Positions 39,863 to 49,021 of a DNA stretch of 64,000 nt are shown in pieces; positions within the stretch are counted from its first letter, which is position 1; every line of letters starts with the position of its first letter. The position numbers were made by a program, and so were the translations under genes. The notes beneath the pieces were generated by a model, which did no database searches, had not been told where the DNA came from, and saw nothing but the letters and a program-made list of their open reading frames with translations. Source of the stretch: Streptomyces albus subsp. albus. GTDB lineage: Bacteria; Actinomycetota; Actinomycetes; Streptomycetales; Streptomycetaceae. Location of the stretch: NCBI RefSeq assembly GCF_000725885.1, contig NZ_JODR01000021.1:1-64000 (forward strand), read 5' to 3'.

Positions 39863-39905
39863 GCCGACGGGACCCGGGCACGGCCACTGCCACGGCCCCA
39901 CCGGT

Positions 39906-39984
39906 TCGCGGTGGTCACTGCTCGCACAGCTCGCGGTGGCTGCTGCTCCCGGTGGAGGCACCGCTCGCGGTGGTCACTGCTCGC
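39906..39984. repeat. Duplicated 3' end of the ribbon-helix-helix gene
   Basis: TCGCGGTGGTCACTGCTCGC occurs at 39906-39925 and again at 39965-39984, with a degenerate copy at 39931-39950. The second copy contains the stop codon of the minus-strand gene starting at 40252, so the end of that gene has been duplicated into the intergenic space behind oxyR. Confidence 0.6.
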
Positions 39985-40252
39985 GGGGCGGTCTGCCCCG
40001 GCGCGGCTGGGGCCCGGCCTCCTTGGGCATGCGGCCGGCTTCCTTGAGGGCCCGGCGCAGCAGGAAGTCGATCTGCGCGTTGGTGGAGCGCAGTTCGTCG
40101 GCCGCCCAGCGGGCGAGCGCGTCATGCACGGCGGGGTCGAGCCGCAGCAGCACCTGCTTGCGCTGCCGCGGCCTGCTCCTCCCCGGCGTCGGCGCCGCCG
40201 GCCCGCTCCGGTCGGGGGCGCCGTCCTCGCCGTCCTCGCCGTCCTCGGTCAC
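39974..40252 (-). CDS. Small ribbon-helix-helix-like protein coupled to an SPFH gene
   Basis: This 92-residue basic protein has a C-terminal pattern like an Arc/CopG-type ribbon-helix-helix: a short strand KQVLLRLDPAVHDALARWA, then STNAQIDFLLRRALKEAG. The N-terminus is Asp/Glu/Gly- and Pro-rich. The GTG start at 40252 overlaps the TGA stop of the SPFH gene (GTGA), which implies translational coupling. DNA binding is predicted only from the pattern. Genes of this kind often follow the SPFH gene in streptomycetes, by my recollection. Confidence 0.8.
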   Translation of the reverse strand: MTEDGEDGEDGAPDRSGPAAPTPGRSRPRQRKQVLLRLDPAVHDALARWAADELRSTNAQIDFLLRRALKEAGRMPKEAGPQPRRGRPPREQ

Positions 40253-41181
40253 TGGTAGAGCGACCCGGTGTTCAGCACGGGCTGCGGGGAGCGGTCGCCG
40301 CACAGGACCACCAGCAGGTTGCTGACCATGGTGGCCCGGCGTTCTTCGTCCAGCTCCACGAAGTCCTGCTCGGTGATCCTGGCCAGGGCGTCCTCGACCA
40401 TGCCGCAGGCGCCCTCCACGATCTTCTGCCGGGCGGCGACCACCGCGCCCGCCTGCTGCCGCTGGAGCATGGCGGAGGCGATCTCGGGGGCGTAGGCGAG
40501 GTGGGTGAAGCGGGACTCGACGATGGTCACGCCCGCGGCGCTCACCCGCGCCGTCAGTTCGGCGGCCAGCTTCTCGGTGATCTCCTCGGCGTTGCCGCGC
40601 AGCGACAGGCCGTTCTCGTCGTGCGCGTCGTACGGGTACTCGATGGCGATGTGCCGCACGGCTGCCTCGGTTTGGGTGGCGACGAACTCCACGTAGTCGT
40701 CCACCGAGAAGAGGGCCTGGGCGGTGTCGCGGACCTGCCAGACGACAACGGCCGCCAGCTCGATCGGGTTGCCGTAGGCGTCGTTGACCTTCAGGACGGC
40801 TGTTTCGTGGTTGCGGACCCGGGTGGAGATCTTCGAACGGCTCGTGAGCGGGTTGACCCAGCGCAGCCCGTCCGCGCGGATCGTGCCGGTGTAGCGGCCG
40901 AAGAGCTGGACGACGCGGGCCTCACCGGGCTCCACCATGTTCAGCCCGGCCATGCCGAAGACCGAGGCGATCACCAGCACCACGCCGACCACGATCAGCG
41001 CACCGCCCGCGGCACCGCTGTCGGCGGTGAGACCGGCGCCGGCTATCGCGGCACCGACCCCGAGCAGGAAGCCGATCAGTCCCAGCAGCAGGGCGAGTCC
41101 GCCCGGAATGCTGTGCGCGGCCGTCTCCCGTACTTCCGGTGCGGGCATCTCCGGTACGTCGACGGGCTGGTCGAGGCTCAT
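40249..41181 (-). CDS. SPFH/Band 7 membrane protein
   Basis: This 310-residue protein has two membrane segments (about 27-48 and 60-80) followed by an SPFH domain (about 82-290): [56 protein letters not shown] and [18 protein letters not shown]-terminal helical region ([40 protein letters not shown]) is usual for flotillin/stomatin-like scaffolds. ATG 41181 has GGGGGAG upstream. It is probably a membrane microdomain scaffold, first gene of a two-gene operon. Confidence 0.93.
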   Translation of the reverse strand: MSLDQPVDVPEMPAPEVRETAAHSIPGGLALLLGLIGFLLGVGAAIAGAGLTADSGAAGGALIVVGVVLVIASVFGMAGLNMVEPGEARVVQLFGRYTGTIRADGLRWVNPLTSRSKISTRVRNHETAVLKVNDAYGNPIELAAVVVWQVRDTAQALFSVDDYVEFVATQTEAAVRHIAIEYPYDAHDENGLSLRGNAEEITEKLAAELTARVSAAGVTIVESRFTHLAYAPEIASAMLQRQQAGAVVAARQKIVEGACGMVEDALARITEQDFVELDEERRATMVSNLLVVLCGDRSPQPVLNTGSLYQ

Positions 41182-41342
41182 CACGTCTCCCCCGTTCTCC
41201 TCGGTGTGCGAGCGCGTGTCCGACGGACCGCGCCCTATCAATGTGCTATCACTTTAACGTCCTGCCCCGGTTCCCGCCAGTACGGGGGTCCGTCGGGGGC
41301 CGGGGCAGGACGAGCGGGGAGGCGAGGGCCGGAACGGTGCCG

Positions 41343-43703
41343 CTACTCCGAACGGAGCCCGTCCGGACGCATCAGCCGCCACAGCACCGGCAGGCTCAGC
41401 AGTGTCACCACCGCGATCAGCCCCGCCCCCACTCCGGCCATCGGCAAGAACACCAGCCAGTCCGCGACCGGCTGGTCGATCAGCCGCAGCAGCGCCCAGC
41501 CGAGCAGCATCCCGAACCCGGACGCCAGCACGAGCCCCAGCACCACCGGGACCGCCGACTGCCACAGCACCGAGGCCCCCAGGGTCGTCCGGCGCGTACC
41601 GAACGCGACCAGCACGGCCAACTGCCGCTTGCGCTCCCGCAGCTGCTCCAGCATCGAGATCACCAGACTGGCGCCGATCAGCACCATCACACCGACCGCG
41701 GCGGCGAGTATCACCCGCTGCATCATCACGAAGTAGCCGTTGCGCTCGCTGCCCGTGAAAGTGATCACCGAAGCCGCCGGGTCCTCCCGGAAGACGGTGG
41801 TACGCACGTGCTCGAGTGCGTCCGCGTTGCCCGCGGCGAGCTGCACCCGGCCGACGTACACCGCGTCGTCCGTCACACCCTTCGGCATGGCCCCCGGAGT
41901 GAGGAGCAGCCCCTCGAACGAATCCTCCCCCCAGATGTCCGGCAAGGCGGTGACCGTACGAGCCGAAGCGGGCACCTTCCAGACATGGCCCGGCTTGCTG
42001 TCCTGCGAGTCGTCCTCGGTGTCCGGCCGCACCTTCGTTCCGGCCGGGGGCGGGGGCACCTCCCCCTTGCCGCGGGGCGCTTCGACACGGAAGGACTGGC
42101 CGTCCCGGCAGGAGCCGACCGCGGCGATCTCCCGCAGCGTGTCGCAGCTTCCCACTCCGACCGCGACGTACTTGTCCTTGCCGACGAGTTGCTGGTAGCT
42201 CTCCAGATATCCCGTCGCGCGGCGCACCCCATCCGTCTTCCGCAAGGCGGCCGTGAGCCGTTCGCTCCCCGTCAAAGACTGACCGACCGGTACGTACCGC
42301 ACCCCGATCCGCTGGGCGTCGGCCCGGTCACCGGTGGAGACGGTCGTCTCCTTCGCCACCCCCTGGAAGAGCATCTGGAGCGCGATGGCACCGGCCACCG
42401 CGATCGTGATGCCGCTGACCGCGCGGGTGGCGGCGCCGCTGTTCAACTGGAGCCTGCGCACCGCCAACTGCCCGGAGACCCCGCCCCCGTTCAGACGGGC
42501 CACCAGCCTCTCCACCACCCAGGGCAGCAGCAGCCCCACACCGCTCAGCAGGAGCAGCACTCCGCCCACGACCTGCACCTCGTGCACATCGCCCTGGGGA
42601 GTGTTCTCGACCTCGCCCGAGAGCGGCAGCAGCAGCAACGCGCCGGCCAGCGGCGGCAGCAGCCGCCACCACAGCCTTCTGCGGCCCGGCTCCGCTTCCC
42701 GCACCACGCCCAGTGGTTCGATGGCCACGCCGCGCAGCGCGAACACCGAGACCGCGACGGCCGTCACGGGCACCCCGAGCACGATCAGCGCGCCCAGCGC
42801 CAACCCCGGCACCACGGCGGAGGGGAAGACACTCAGGCCGAACAGCGAGACCCCGCCCAGGAGGTGGCGGCCCAGGGCGAAGACCGCCGCCCCGAAGAAC
42901 AGCCCGAGCACCGCCCCCACCAGGGACTCCCCGGCCGCGACCCTGCGGGCCATGGCCGCGTCCGCCCCGACCAGGCGCAGTGCGGCCAGCCGCCTGTCCC
43001 GCCGGTCACCGCCGAAGCGGGCGGCGGCGCCGATGAAGACGGCGACCGGCATCAGGAGGACGACGCAGGCCACCACACCGAGCAGCACCACGACCGGGGG
43101 GATGGGGCCTCCCTCTTCCGTGTCGCCGATCCGGGTCACCCGTGCCGTGCCCGTACCGGGCGGGCTCAGCTTCTCCGCACCCATGTAGAAGGCCAGCTCC
43201 TGCGGCCCTTCGAGCCCTTCGTCGCCGATGGTGCCGACGATGCGGGAGTCGAGACGGCGGGCCAGTTCTCCGCCTTCGTCCGAGCGCAGCAGCTTCTTCA
43301 AGGCCGGTGAGACGTACATCCGGCCGGGGGCGGGCAGGGCGTCGATGCCCGGCGGCACCAGCGGGTGCTTCCCCTCGGGCTGGAGGGCGTAGCCGTAGAT
43401 CTCCTTGCCGTGGTAGGTCGTCTTCGCGTCGGCGGCCAGCAGGGTGCGGTCGCCGGGTTTCTCCCCTTGTCCGTAGTCCCCGCTCGGGTTCAGGTCGCGG
43501 GCGTGTGTACGTTCCTGGCGGACCTGTGCGATGTGCGGGACGGAAGCGGCCAGCAGCAGCATGGCGACCCCCAGCCCCACGCCGACCGCCGTGAGCAGCG
43601 TCCGTACCCAGCCCTGGCGGCCGGAGAGGGCGAACCGGCCGCCCATCGCCAGATCGCGCGCCGCCGTCCGCAGCCGGGCTCCCCCGGAGCGCTGGGCCGT
43701 CAT
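41343..43703 (-). CDS. FtsX-like ABC transporter permease
   Basis: This 786-residue permease has the 10-segment layout of large MacB/FtsX-type proteins: one N-terminal segment (TLLTAVGVGLGVAMLLLAAS), a large outside domain with Pro/Lys-rich stretches, two blocks of three membrane helices (PPVVVLLGVVACVVLLMPVA region and VMVLIGASLVISMLEQLRER region), and a second outside domain containing C residues in GVGSCDTLREIAAVGSCRDG. These permeases move peptides or antibiotics, or transmit force, rather than pumping ions. ATG 43703 overlaps the stop of the ABC ATPase gene by four bases, so the two proteins form one complex. Confidence 0.92.
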   Translation of the reverse strand: MTAQRSGGARLRTAARDLAMGGRFALSGRQGWVRTLLTAVGVGLGVAMLLLAASVPHIAQVRQERTHARDLNPSGDYGQGEKPGDRTLLAADAKTTYHGKEIYGYALQPEGKHPLVPPGIDALPAPGRMYVSPALKKLLRSDEGGELARRLDSRIVGTIGDEGLEGPQELAFYMGAEKLSPPGTGTARVTRIGDTEEGGPIPPVVVLLGVVACVVLLMPVAVFIGAAARFGGDRRDRRLAALRLVGADAAMARRVAAGESLVGAVLGLFFGAAVFALGRHLLGGVSLFGLSVFPSAVVPGLALGALIVLGVPVTAVAVSVFALRGVAIEPLGVVREAEPGRRRLWWRLLPPLAGALLLLPLSGEVENTPQGDVHEVQVVGGVLLLLSGVGLLLPWVVERLVARLNGGGVSGQLAVRRLQLNSGAATRAVSGITIAVAGAIALQMLFQGVAKETTVSTGDRADAQRIGVRYVPVGQSLTGSERLTAALRKTDGVRRATGYLESYQQLVGKDKYVAVGVGSCDTLREIAAVGSCRDGQSFRVEAPRGKGEVPPPPAGTKVRPDTEDDSQDSKPGHVWKVPASARTVTALPDIWGEDSFEGLLLTPGAMPKGVTDDAVYVGRVQLAAGNADALEHVRTTVFREDPAASVITFTGSERNGYFVMMQRVILAAAVGVMVLIGASLVISMLEQLRERKRQLAVLVAFGTRRTTLGASVLWQSAVPVVLGLVLASGFGMLLGWALLRLIDQPVADWLVFLPMAGVGAGLIAVVTLLSLPVLWRLMRPDGLRSE

Positions 43704-44431
43704 ACGGCACCCGCCATCGCGCTCATGTCCCGGGCCCGGCCGTCCCGGACGACGATCTCGCGGTCCGAGTAGGCCGCGACGCGCGACTCGTGGGTGACCA
43801 GCACCACAGCGGCCTGCGTCTCCCGGGCCGCCTCCGTCAGCAGCTGCATCACGCGCTCGCCGTTGTGCGAGTCGAGGGCTCCGGTCGGCTCGTCGGCGAA
43901 GACGACTCGCGGCATACCGGCCAGGGCGCGGGCCACGGCGACACGCTGCCCCTGGCCACCGGAGACCTGTCCGGGCCGGTGGTGCCGCACGTCGTCCACC
44001 TCCAGCCGCTCCAGCCAGCGGGCGGCCTGCGCCTCGGCCTCCTTGCGGCGGGTGCCGGCCAGGCGCAGCGGCAGAGCGGCGTTCTCCAGACACGTCAGCT
44101 CCGGCACCAGCTGGCCGAACTGGAAGACGAAGCCGAAGTCGCTGCGGCGCAGGGCGCTGCGTTCCGCGTCGGAGAGCGCGGACAGTTCCCTGCCCGCGTA
44201 CCGCACCTGACCTTCGTCGGGCGGCACGATGCCGGCCAGGCAGTGCAGCAGCGTCGACTTGCCGGAGCCGGAAGGGCCCATCACCGCGACGATCTCACCA
44301 GGCCGGATCGCGAAGTCCGCGCCGTCGAGGGCGGGTGTCGTCCCGTACGTCTTGCGCAGACCGTTCGCGCTCAGCAGCACGCCCGTGTCCGCCGTGGGGT
44401 CCGCTGCCGGGACAGTGCCGGTGGACATCAT
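43700..44431 (-). CDS. ABC transporter ATP-binding protein (MacB/LolD type)
   Basis: This 243-residue ATPase shows Walker A GPSGSGKSTLLHCLAGI, Q-loop FGFVFQFGQLVPELT, signature VSGGQGQRVAVARALAG, Walker B RVVFADEPTGALD and the switch histidine in VLVTHE. The ADEPTGALDS form is typical of the MacB/LolD group that pairs with FtsX-like permeases. ATG 44431 overlaps the padR stop by four bases, and its own stop overlaps the permease start. The substrate is unknown. Confidence 0.95.
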   Translation of the reverse strand: MMSTGTVPAADPTADTGVLLSANGLRKTYGTTPALDGADFAIRPGEIVAVMGPSGSGKSTLLHCLAGIVPPDEGQVRYAGRELSALSDAERSALRRSDFGFVFQFGQLVPELTCLENAALPLRLAGTRRKEAEAQAARWLERLEVDDVRHHRPGQVSGGQGQRVAVARALAGMPRVVFADEPTGALDSHNGERVMQLLTEAARETQAAVVLVTHESRVAAYSDREIVVRDGRARDMSAMAGAV

Positions 44432-44952
44432 GCGCGCACCTCCTGGGCGAGCTTGTCGAGCCGGGCGGCGGCCGTCTCCAGCCAGCGCAGATCGGCCTCC
44501 AGATGGAAGAGTGCGTGGTCGCAGATCAGCTGGTCCGCGAGATCGCCCTCGGTCTTGCGGCGGGTCAGCTCCCGCATCAGCCGCAGGTGCTCCGCGCGCT
44601 GGACGTCCAGCAGGGCGGCACCGTCCCGTCCGGTCAGCAGGGCGAGCACCAATTTGGTGTAGAGGGTGCTCTGGAGATAGGGCTCCGGCTTCTCCGGGGT
44701 GGCCAGCCACTGCTGCACGTCGGTGATACCGGCATCCGTGATCGCATACCGCTTGCGCTCGGGTCCCTCCCCCGGCTCTATGCCCTCGACCTCCACGAGA
44801 CCGTTCTTCAGCAGCCGGGACATCGTGGAGTAGACCTGCCCGTAGTGCAGCGGTCTGTCCTGGCCGAACTTCGCGTCGAAGGTGCGTTTGAGGTCGTAAC
44901 CGTGGCGGGGCCCGGTCTCCAGCAGACCGAGCAAGGCGTGACTGATCGACAT
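44428..44952 (-). CDS. PadR family transcriptional regulator
   Basis: This 174-residue repressor has a PadR winged helix (ISHALLGLLETGPRHGYDLK, HYGQVYSTMSRLLKNGLVEV, RKRYAITDAG) and a C-terminal helical dimerisation domain (Vir_act_alpha_C type, TLYTKLVLALLTGRDGAAL). It is the first gene of the padR-ABC-permease operon. An inverted-repeat operator lies directly upstream, so it probably represses its own operon until a transported compound or envelope signal releases it. Confidence 0.95.
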   Translation of the reverse strand: MSISHALLGLLETGPRHGYDLKRTFDAKFGQDRPLHYGQVYSTMSRLLKNGLVEVEGIEPGEGPERKRYAITDAGITDVQQWLATPEKPEPYLQSTLYTKLVLALLTGRDGAALLDVQRAEHLRLMRELTRRKTEGDLADQLICDHALFHLEADLRWLETAAARLDKLAQEVRA

Positions 44953-44963
44953 GCGGAGCACTC

Positions 44964-44991
44964 TACACGACGTGTATACACACGTTGTATA
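44964..44991 (-). promoter_or_regulatory. PadR operator overlapping the operon promoter
   Basis: Two adjoining palindromes, TACACGACGTGTA (44964-44976) and TATACACACGTTGTATA (44975-44991), lie 12 bases before the padR ATG. They are far more AT-rich than their surroundings and contain TATACA, a plausible -10 on the minus strand. Confidence 0.7.
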
Positions 44992-45182
44992 CCCCGAACG
45001 AGTGGCCGCCGACCGGGGTACGTCCACCGTCGGCCGGGGCCGGCTCCACCGCCCGCCGAGCCGGCTCCACCGCTGATCAGCGGCCATGAGGCAACCCACC
45101 CACCCCCCTCTGCGTCAGCCGATCGGGGCGGCCGATACTGGACGGTCGGCACGGGGCGGTCATACGAACGGACAGTGGGGCG

Positions 45183-47306
45183 ATGGAACGGGCAGCGGAA
45201 GACCGGCTCGCGCCGCTCCCTCGTACGCCGGGAGCGCACAACGCGAACTCCCTTTCGGACCCGCCCGCCGGGACGGACGACCCGACGGACACCGGCCACC
45301 CGCCGGCCCACACCGACCGCTCACCCTCCACTACGAACGGCACGCCTGCCGGTACAACGGAACCCGCTACCACGGAACCCACCAGCACCACCAACCCCAC
45401 GCCCGGCGCCGATATCCCCGCCGCCCCACCCTCCGCCCAGGACGAGGACACCCCTCCCATGGGCGACGCCGCGCCCGAGGCCGGCCCGGCAAGCGGGGCT
45501 CGGGCACCGCGGTGGCGGGCGGTCGCCCGTGGTGCGCGGCGGCGGCTGGCGGCGCTGGTGCGGCGCCCCTACTGGGAGGCGCCAAACTCCTCGTACGTGC
45601 TGCGGCGGTGGCCGGGGCTTACCGCCCTGTGGTGCGCGACGCTCTTCTTCTGGCTCTCGCTGACGCCGTCGCTGGTGCCGCGTCCCTGGCCGTTGCAAGG
45701 GGTCATCGGCGGGATAACGGCCGCCATGGGCTATGCGATAGGCGGGCTGGCCGAGTGGCTGATACGGCTCGCCCTCGCACCGCTGCTCCGCCGCTACGGC
45801 CGTCTGCTGCCGGGCCGCCGGCACCTGCGGCCTTCACGACACCCGCGGCCGTCGCAGCGCTGGCGGGCCCGGGCCTGGCTGGCGTACTACGCGCTCAGCA
45901 CGCTGCTGACCATCGCCGCGCTGTCGTTGAGCGCGGACGCGCAACGGGAGCTGCGCCGCCTCCAGGGGATGCCCGCCGCCCTGACCTGGCACTCACTGAT
46001 GATCGCCCTGCTGGCCCTGGGGATATGCACCTTCCTGGTCGCCCTCGGCCGGGCGGTCCGGCTGGGGACGCGTGCGCTGATCCGCGTCCTGGGGCGGTTC
46101 GTGCCGCGCCCGCTGGCGATCGGCGCCGGTCTGCTGGTCAGTGCGACCGTCGTCGTCTTCGGGACCCGTGACGTGGTGTTCGACCGGGGCGTCATCGACG
46201 TGGCCGCGCATCTTGCGGAGAAAACGGACAAGAGCACCAAGGACGGCATCACCCGGCCGCGTTCCTCCCTCGTCTCGGGCAGTACGGCCTCACTGGTGCA
46301 CTGGGACGACCTGGGGTACGAGGGCCGCAACTTCACCGGCTCCTCCCTGTCGGCGGACCAGATCGCCTCCGTCACCGGCAAGGGTGCCCGGCAGCCGGTC
46401 CGGGTCTACGTCGGACAGGAGTCGGCACCGACCTTCCGGGCGCGGGCCCGGCTGGCGGTGCGGGAGCTGGAGCGGACGGGCGCCTTCGACCGGGACGTGC
46501 TGGCCGTCGCGGGGACGACCGGACGCGGCTGGGTCAATTCGACGGACGCCGAACCGCTGGAGTACATCCATCACGGCAACACCGCGATCGTCGCCGTGCA
46601 GTACTCCTATCTGCCCAGCTGGGCGTCCTTCCTGGTGGACAAGGAGCAGGCGGGCCGGGCCACCCGGGCCCTGGTCGAGGCGGTGCGCGCCCGGTGGCTG
46701 GAGATACCGGCCGCCGAGCGGCCGAAACTCGTCGTCTTCGGCGAGTCGCTGGGGGCCTACGGCATCGAAGCGGCGTTCGACGGCCCGGACGATCTGCTGG
46801 CGAAGGTGGACGGCGCGGTGCTGGCCGGCACCCCCAACTTCTCCCCCATCCGCCGGGAGCTGACGGCCCACCGCGATCCGGGCAGCCCGGTGTGGCGGCC
46901 GGAGTACGACGAGGGCCGGCACTTCCGGTTCGCCCAGTGGCCGCGGAAGGACCTCGCGCGGCCGGGCCCGGAGTCCACCTGGGGCACGCCGCGCGTGGTC
47001 TACCTCCAGAACGCCTCGGACGCCATCGTGTGGTGGTCGCCCGAGCTGGCGCTGCACCGGCCCCGCTGGCTGCGGGAGCCGCTGGGCCCCGACATCACCG
47101 GCGCGGTCAACTGGTTCCCGCTGGTCACCTTCTGGCAGACGACGGTGGACATGGCCGTCTCCTACGGGGTGGACGCCCCGCACGGGCACCGGTACGGCAA
47201 CGGTTCGGTGGAGGCGTGGGCGGCGGTGGCGCCGTCCGAGGGCTGGACGGCCGCCGACACCGAGCGGCTGCGGCGTTTCATGGACCAGCGCGAGGCCCCC
47301 TACTGA
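45183..47306 (+). CDS. Membrane alpha/beta-hydrolase (Abhydrolase_9 type)
   Basis: This 707-residue protein has four to five membrane segments (about 125-320: LWCATLFFWLSLTPSLVPRP, GVIGGITAAMGYAIGGLAEW, LAYYALSTLLTIAALSLSA, SLMIALLALGICTFLVALGR, AIGAGLLVSATVVVFG) and a C-terminal alpha/beta-hydrolase domain. The nucleophile elbow is GESLG within LVVFGESLGAYGIEAAF. The first ~100 residues are Pro/Thr-rich and disordered; ATG at about codon 92 (MGDAAPEAG) is an alternative start. The natural substrate is unknown. It ends four bases from the convergent AI-2E gene. Confidence 0.9.
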   Translation: MERAAEDRLAPLPRTPGAHNANSLSDPPAGTDDPTDTGHPPAHTDRSPSTTNGTPAGTTEPATTEPTSTTNPTPGADIPAAPPSAQDEDTPPMGDAAPEAGPASGARAPRWRAVARGARRRLAALVRRPYWEAPNSSYVLRRWPGLTALWCATLFFWLSLTPSLVPRPWPLQGVIGGITAAMGYAIGGLAEWLIRLALAPLLRRYGRLLPGRRHLRPSRHPRPSQRWRARAWLAYYALSTLLTIAALSLSADAQRELRRLQGMPAALTWHSLMIALLALGICTFLVALGRAVRLGTRALIRVLGRFVPRPLAIGAGLLVSATVVVFGTRDVVFDRGVIDVAAHLAEKTDKSTKDGITRPRSSLVSGSTASLVHWDDLGYEGRNFTGSSLSADQIASVTGKGARQPVRVYVGQESAPTFRARARLAVRELERTGAFDRDVLAVAGTTGRGWVNSTDAEPLEYIHHGNTAIVAVQYSYLPSWASFLVDKEQAGRATRALVEAVRARWLEIPAAERPKLVVFGESLGAYGIEAAFDGPDDLLAKVDGAVLAGTPNFSPIRRELTAHRDPGSPVWRPEYDEGRHFRFAQWPRKDLARPGPESTWGTPRVVYLQNASDAIVWWSPELALHRPRWLREPLGPDITGAVNWFPLVTFWQTTVDMAVSYGVDAPHGHRYGNGSVEAWAAVAPSEGWTAADTERLRRFMDQREAPY

Positions 47307-47310
47307 GCCG

Positions 47311-48687
47311 CTACTTCTCCTTGTCCCGTTCCCCGGCCGGCTCCTCGGATTCGCCGCCGCCCGGGGGTGCCGCTTCCCTGAGCCGGCGCAGCGTCTGCTC
47401 GTTCGCGTAGCCCTTCAGATAGCCGACGACGGTGTTGCTGACCGCGACCAGCGGCACGGCCACCACGGCGCCGGGGATGCCCGCGATCAGGCTGCCGCCC
47501 GTCACGCCGAGGACGACGGCGAGCGGGTGGACGCGTACCAGACGGCCGAGGATGAACGGCTGGAGGACGTGGCTCTCGATCTGCTGGACGGCGAGCACGA
47601 CGGCCAGGGTCAGCGCGGCCGTGACGATGCCGTTGGTGACCAGGGCGACGACGACGGCGAGTGCGCCGGAGACCACGGCACCGATGATCGGGATGAAGGC
47701 GAACAGGAAGATGAAGACGGCGAGCGGCACGGCCATCGGCACATTGAGGAAGTACAGGCCGATGCCGATGAAGACCGCGTCGATGAAGGCCACTATCACC
47801 GTGCCCCGCACGTACCCGGTGAGTGTCGCCCAGGCACGGGGCCCGGCGCCGGCCACTCCCTCGCGGGCCGCGGCGGGCACGAACTTGAGCGCCCACTCCC
47901 AGATGCGGCGGCCGTCGTAGAGCAGGAAGAGCGTCACGAACATCGACAGCAGCGCGCCCGAGAGGAACTCGACGACGACGGTGACCCCCTCGAGGCCCGC
48001 CGAGGTGAGTTCCTTGCTGTTGTCGCCGATCCAGTCGCTGAGGTTCTGGGCGATGTCGTTGATCTGGTCCTCGGAGACGTGGAAGGGCCCGTTGAGCGCC
48101 CAGTCGCGCAGCTCCTGGATACCGGCCTGCACCTTGTCGGTGAGGGTGTCGAGGTTCTCCATCACCTGCCACACCACGAACCAGCCGACCAGGCCCATGA
48201 TCACGAACCCGCCGATGAAGGTGATGGCGGTGGCAACTCCTCGGCCCAGTCCCAGCCGGCGCAGCCGGGCGACGGTCGGCTGGAGCAGTGCGGTGATCAG
48301 CAGGCCGGCGGAGAAGGCGATGATCACCAGGCTGATGGTGCTGACGATCTTCATCAGCACCCAGACGACCCCGGCCAGCACCAGCAGCCGCCATCCGGCC
48401 TCGGCGGCGACCCGCACCCCCCACGGCACGGCGGCTGCGGGCTCCGGTTTGGCCGCTATGGCCGGTGCGTACTGGGGCGGCGGCGGTACGTAGTCACTGC
48501 CGCGACCGCTGTCGGCCGCCTCCTGCTGGGCCTGGGCACGGCCGGCTTCGACGTTGGAGAGCCCGGAGCGGTGGCCGGCCGGCTCGCCGTGTCCGGCGTC
48601 GGCGCCCTCCACCTCGGCACGCCGCTCGGCGGCCTTCGCGGCCCAGCGGCCGACGGCCGACCTGAGCCTGTCCATTCTGCTCGTCAT
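47311..48687 (-). CDS. AI-2E family transporter
   Basis: This 458-residue protein has the eight-helix PerM/AI-2E architecture: paired N-terminal helices (RLLVLAGVVWVLMKIVSTIS, LVIIAFSAGLLITALLQPTV), a middle soluble region (NLSDWIGDNSKEL) and the C-terminal block LAVFIFLFAFIPIIGAVVSG and LQPFILGRLVRVHPLAVVLG. The first 80 residues are hydrophilic and rich in Ala, Glu and Pro. ATG 48687 has GGAGGAAAG upstream. Members export small molecules or Na+; the substrate here is not known. Confidence 0.93.
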   Translation of the reverse strand: MTSRMDRLRSAVGRWAAKAAERRAEVEGADAGHGEPAGHRSGLSNVEAGRAQAQQEAADSGRGSDYVPPPPQYAPAIAAKPEPAAAVPWGVRVAAEAGWRLLVLAGVVWVLMKIVSTISLVIIAFSAGLLITALLQPTVARLRRLGLGRGVATAITFIGGFVIMGLVGWFVVWQVMENLDTLTDKVQAGIQELRDWALNGPFHVSEDQINDIAQNLSDWIGDNSKELTSAGLEGVTVVVEFLSGALLSMFVTLFLLYDGRRIWEWALKFVPAAAREGVAGAGPRAWATLTGYVRGTVIVAFIDAVFIGIGLYFLNVPMAVPLAVFIFLFAFIPIIGAVVSGALAVVVALVTNGIVTAALTLAVVLAVQQIESHVLQPFILGRLVRVHPLAVVLGVTGGSLIAGIPGAVVAVPLVAVSNTVVGYLKGYANEQTLRRLREAAPPGGGESEEPAGERDKEK

Positions 48688-48942
48688 TCCGCTTTCCTCC
48701 GCCCCCGATGGCCAGTGGCTTCGCCGTGTGAGGGACGACGTTACCCGCGCCGGTGGTTGCTTCCCGAACCGGAAGAGCGGTCGTCGGGGGCGCGGGAACT
48801 CTTTGGCGAGGGCCCGAGGCCGGCAGACGGGCAGTGAACGGCGTGCGGGTGCGGGCCTGGCGCGGCGGCCGGGCGGCGGCCCGCGCGGGTGACGGGGACC
48901 ACGACCGGACGGCGTCCGCACGGGTGGCGGAGAACACACGAA

Positions 48943-48980
48943 TGCCCCCGTGGTGATCGGTGCTGATCACCACGGGGGCA
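48943..48980 (-). terminator. Perfect 16-bp hairpin after the transglycosylase gene
   Basis: TGCCCCCGTGGTGATC (48943-48958) and GATCACCACGGGGGCA (48965-48980) pair around six bases, 42 bases past the stop of the minus-strand gene. The rest of the 334-base gap (48688-49021) shows nothing recognisable. Confidence 0.85.
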
Positions 48981-49021
48981 ACGGTTCGTGACGGGTCCCG
49001 CGGACCACTGGGAGCGTCGGC

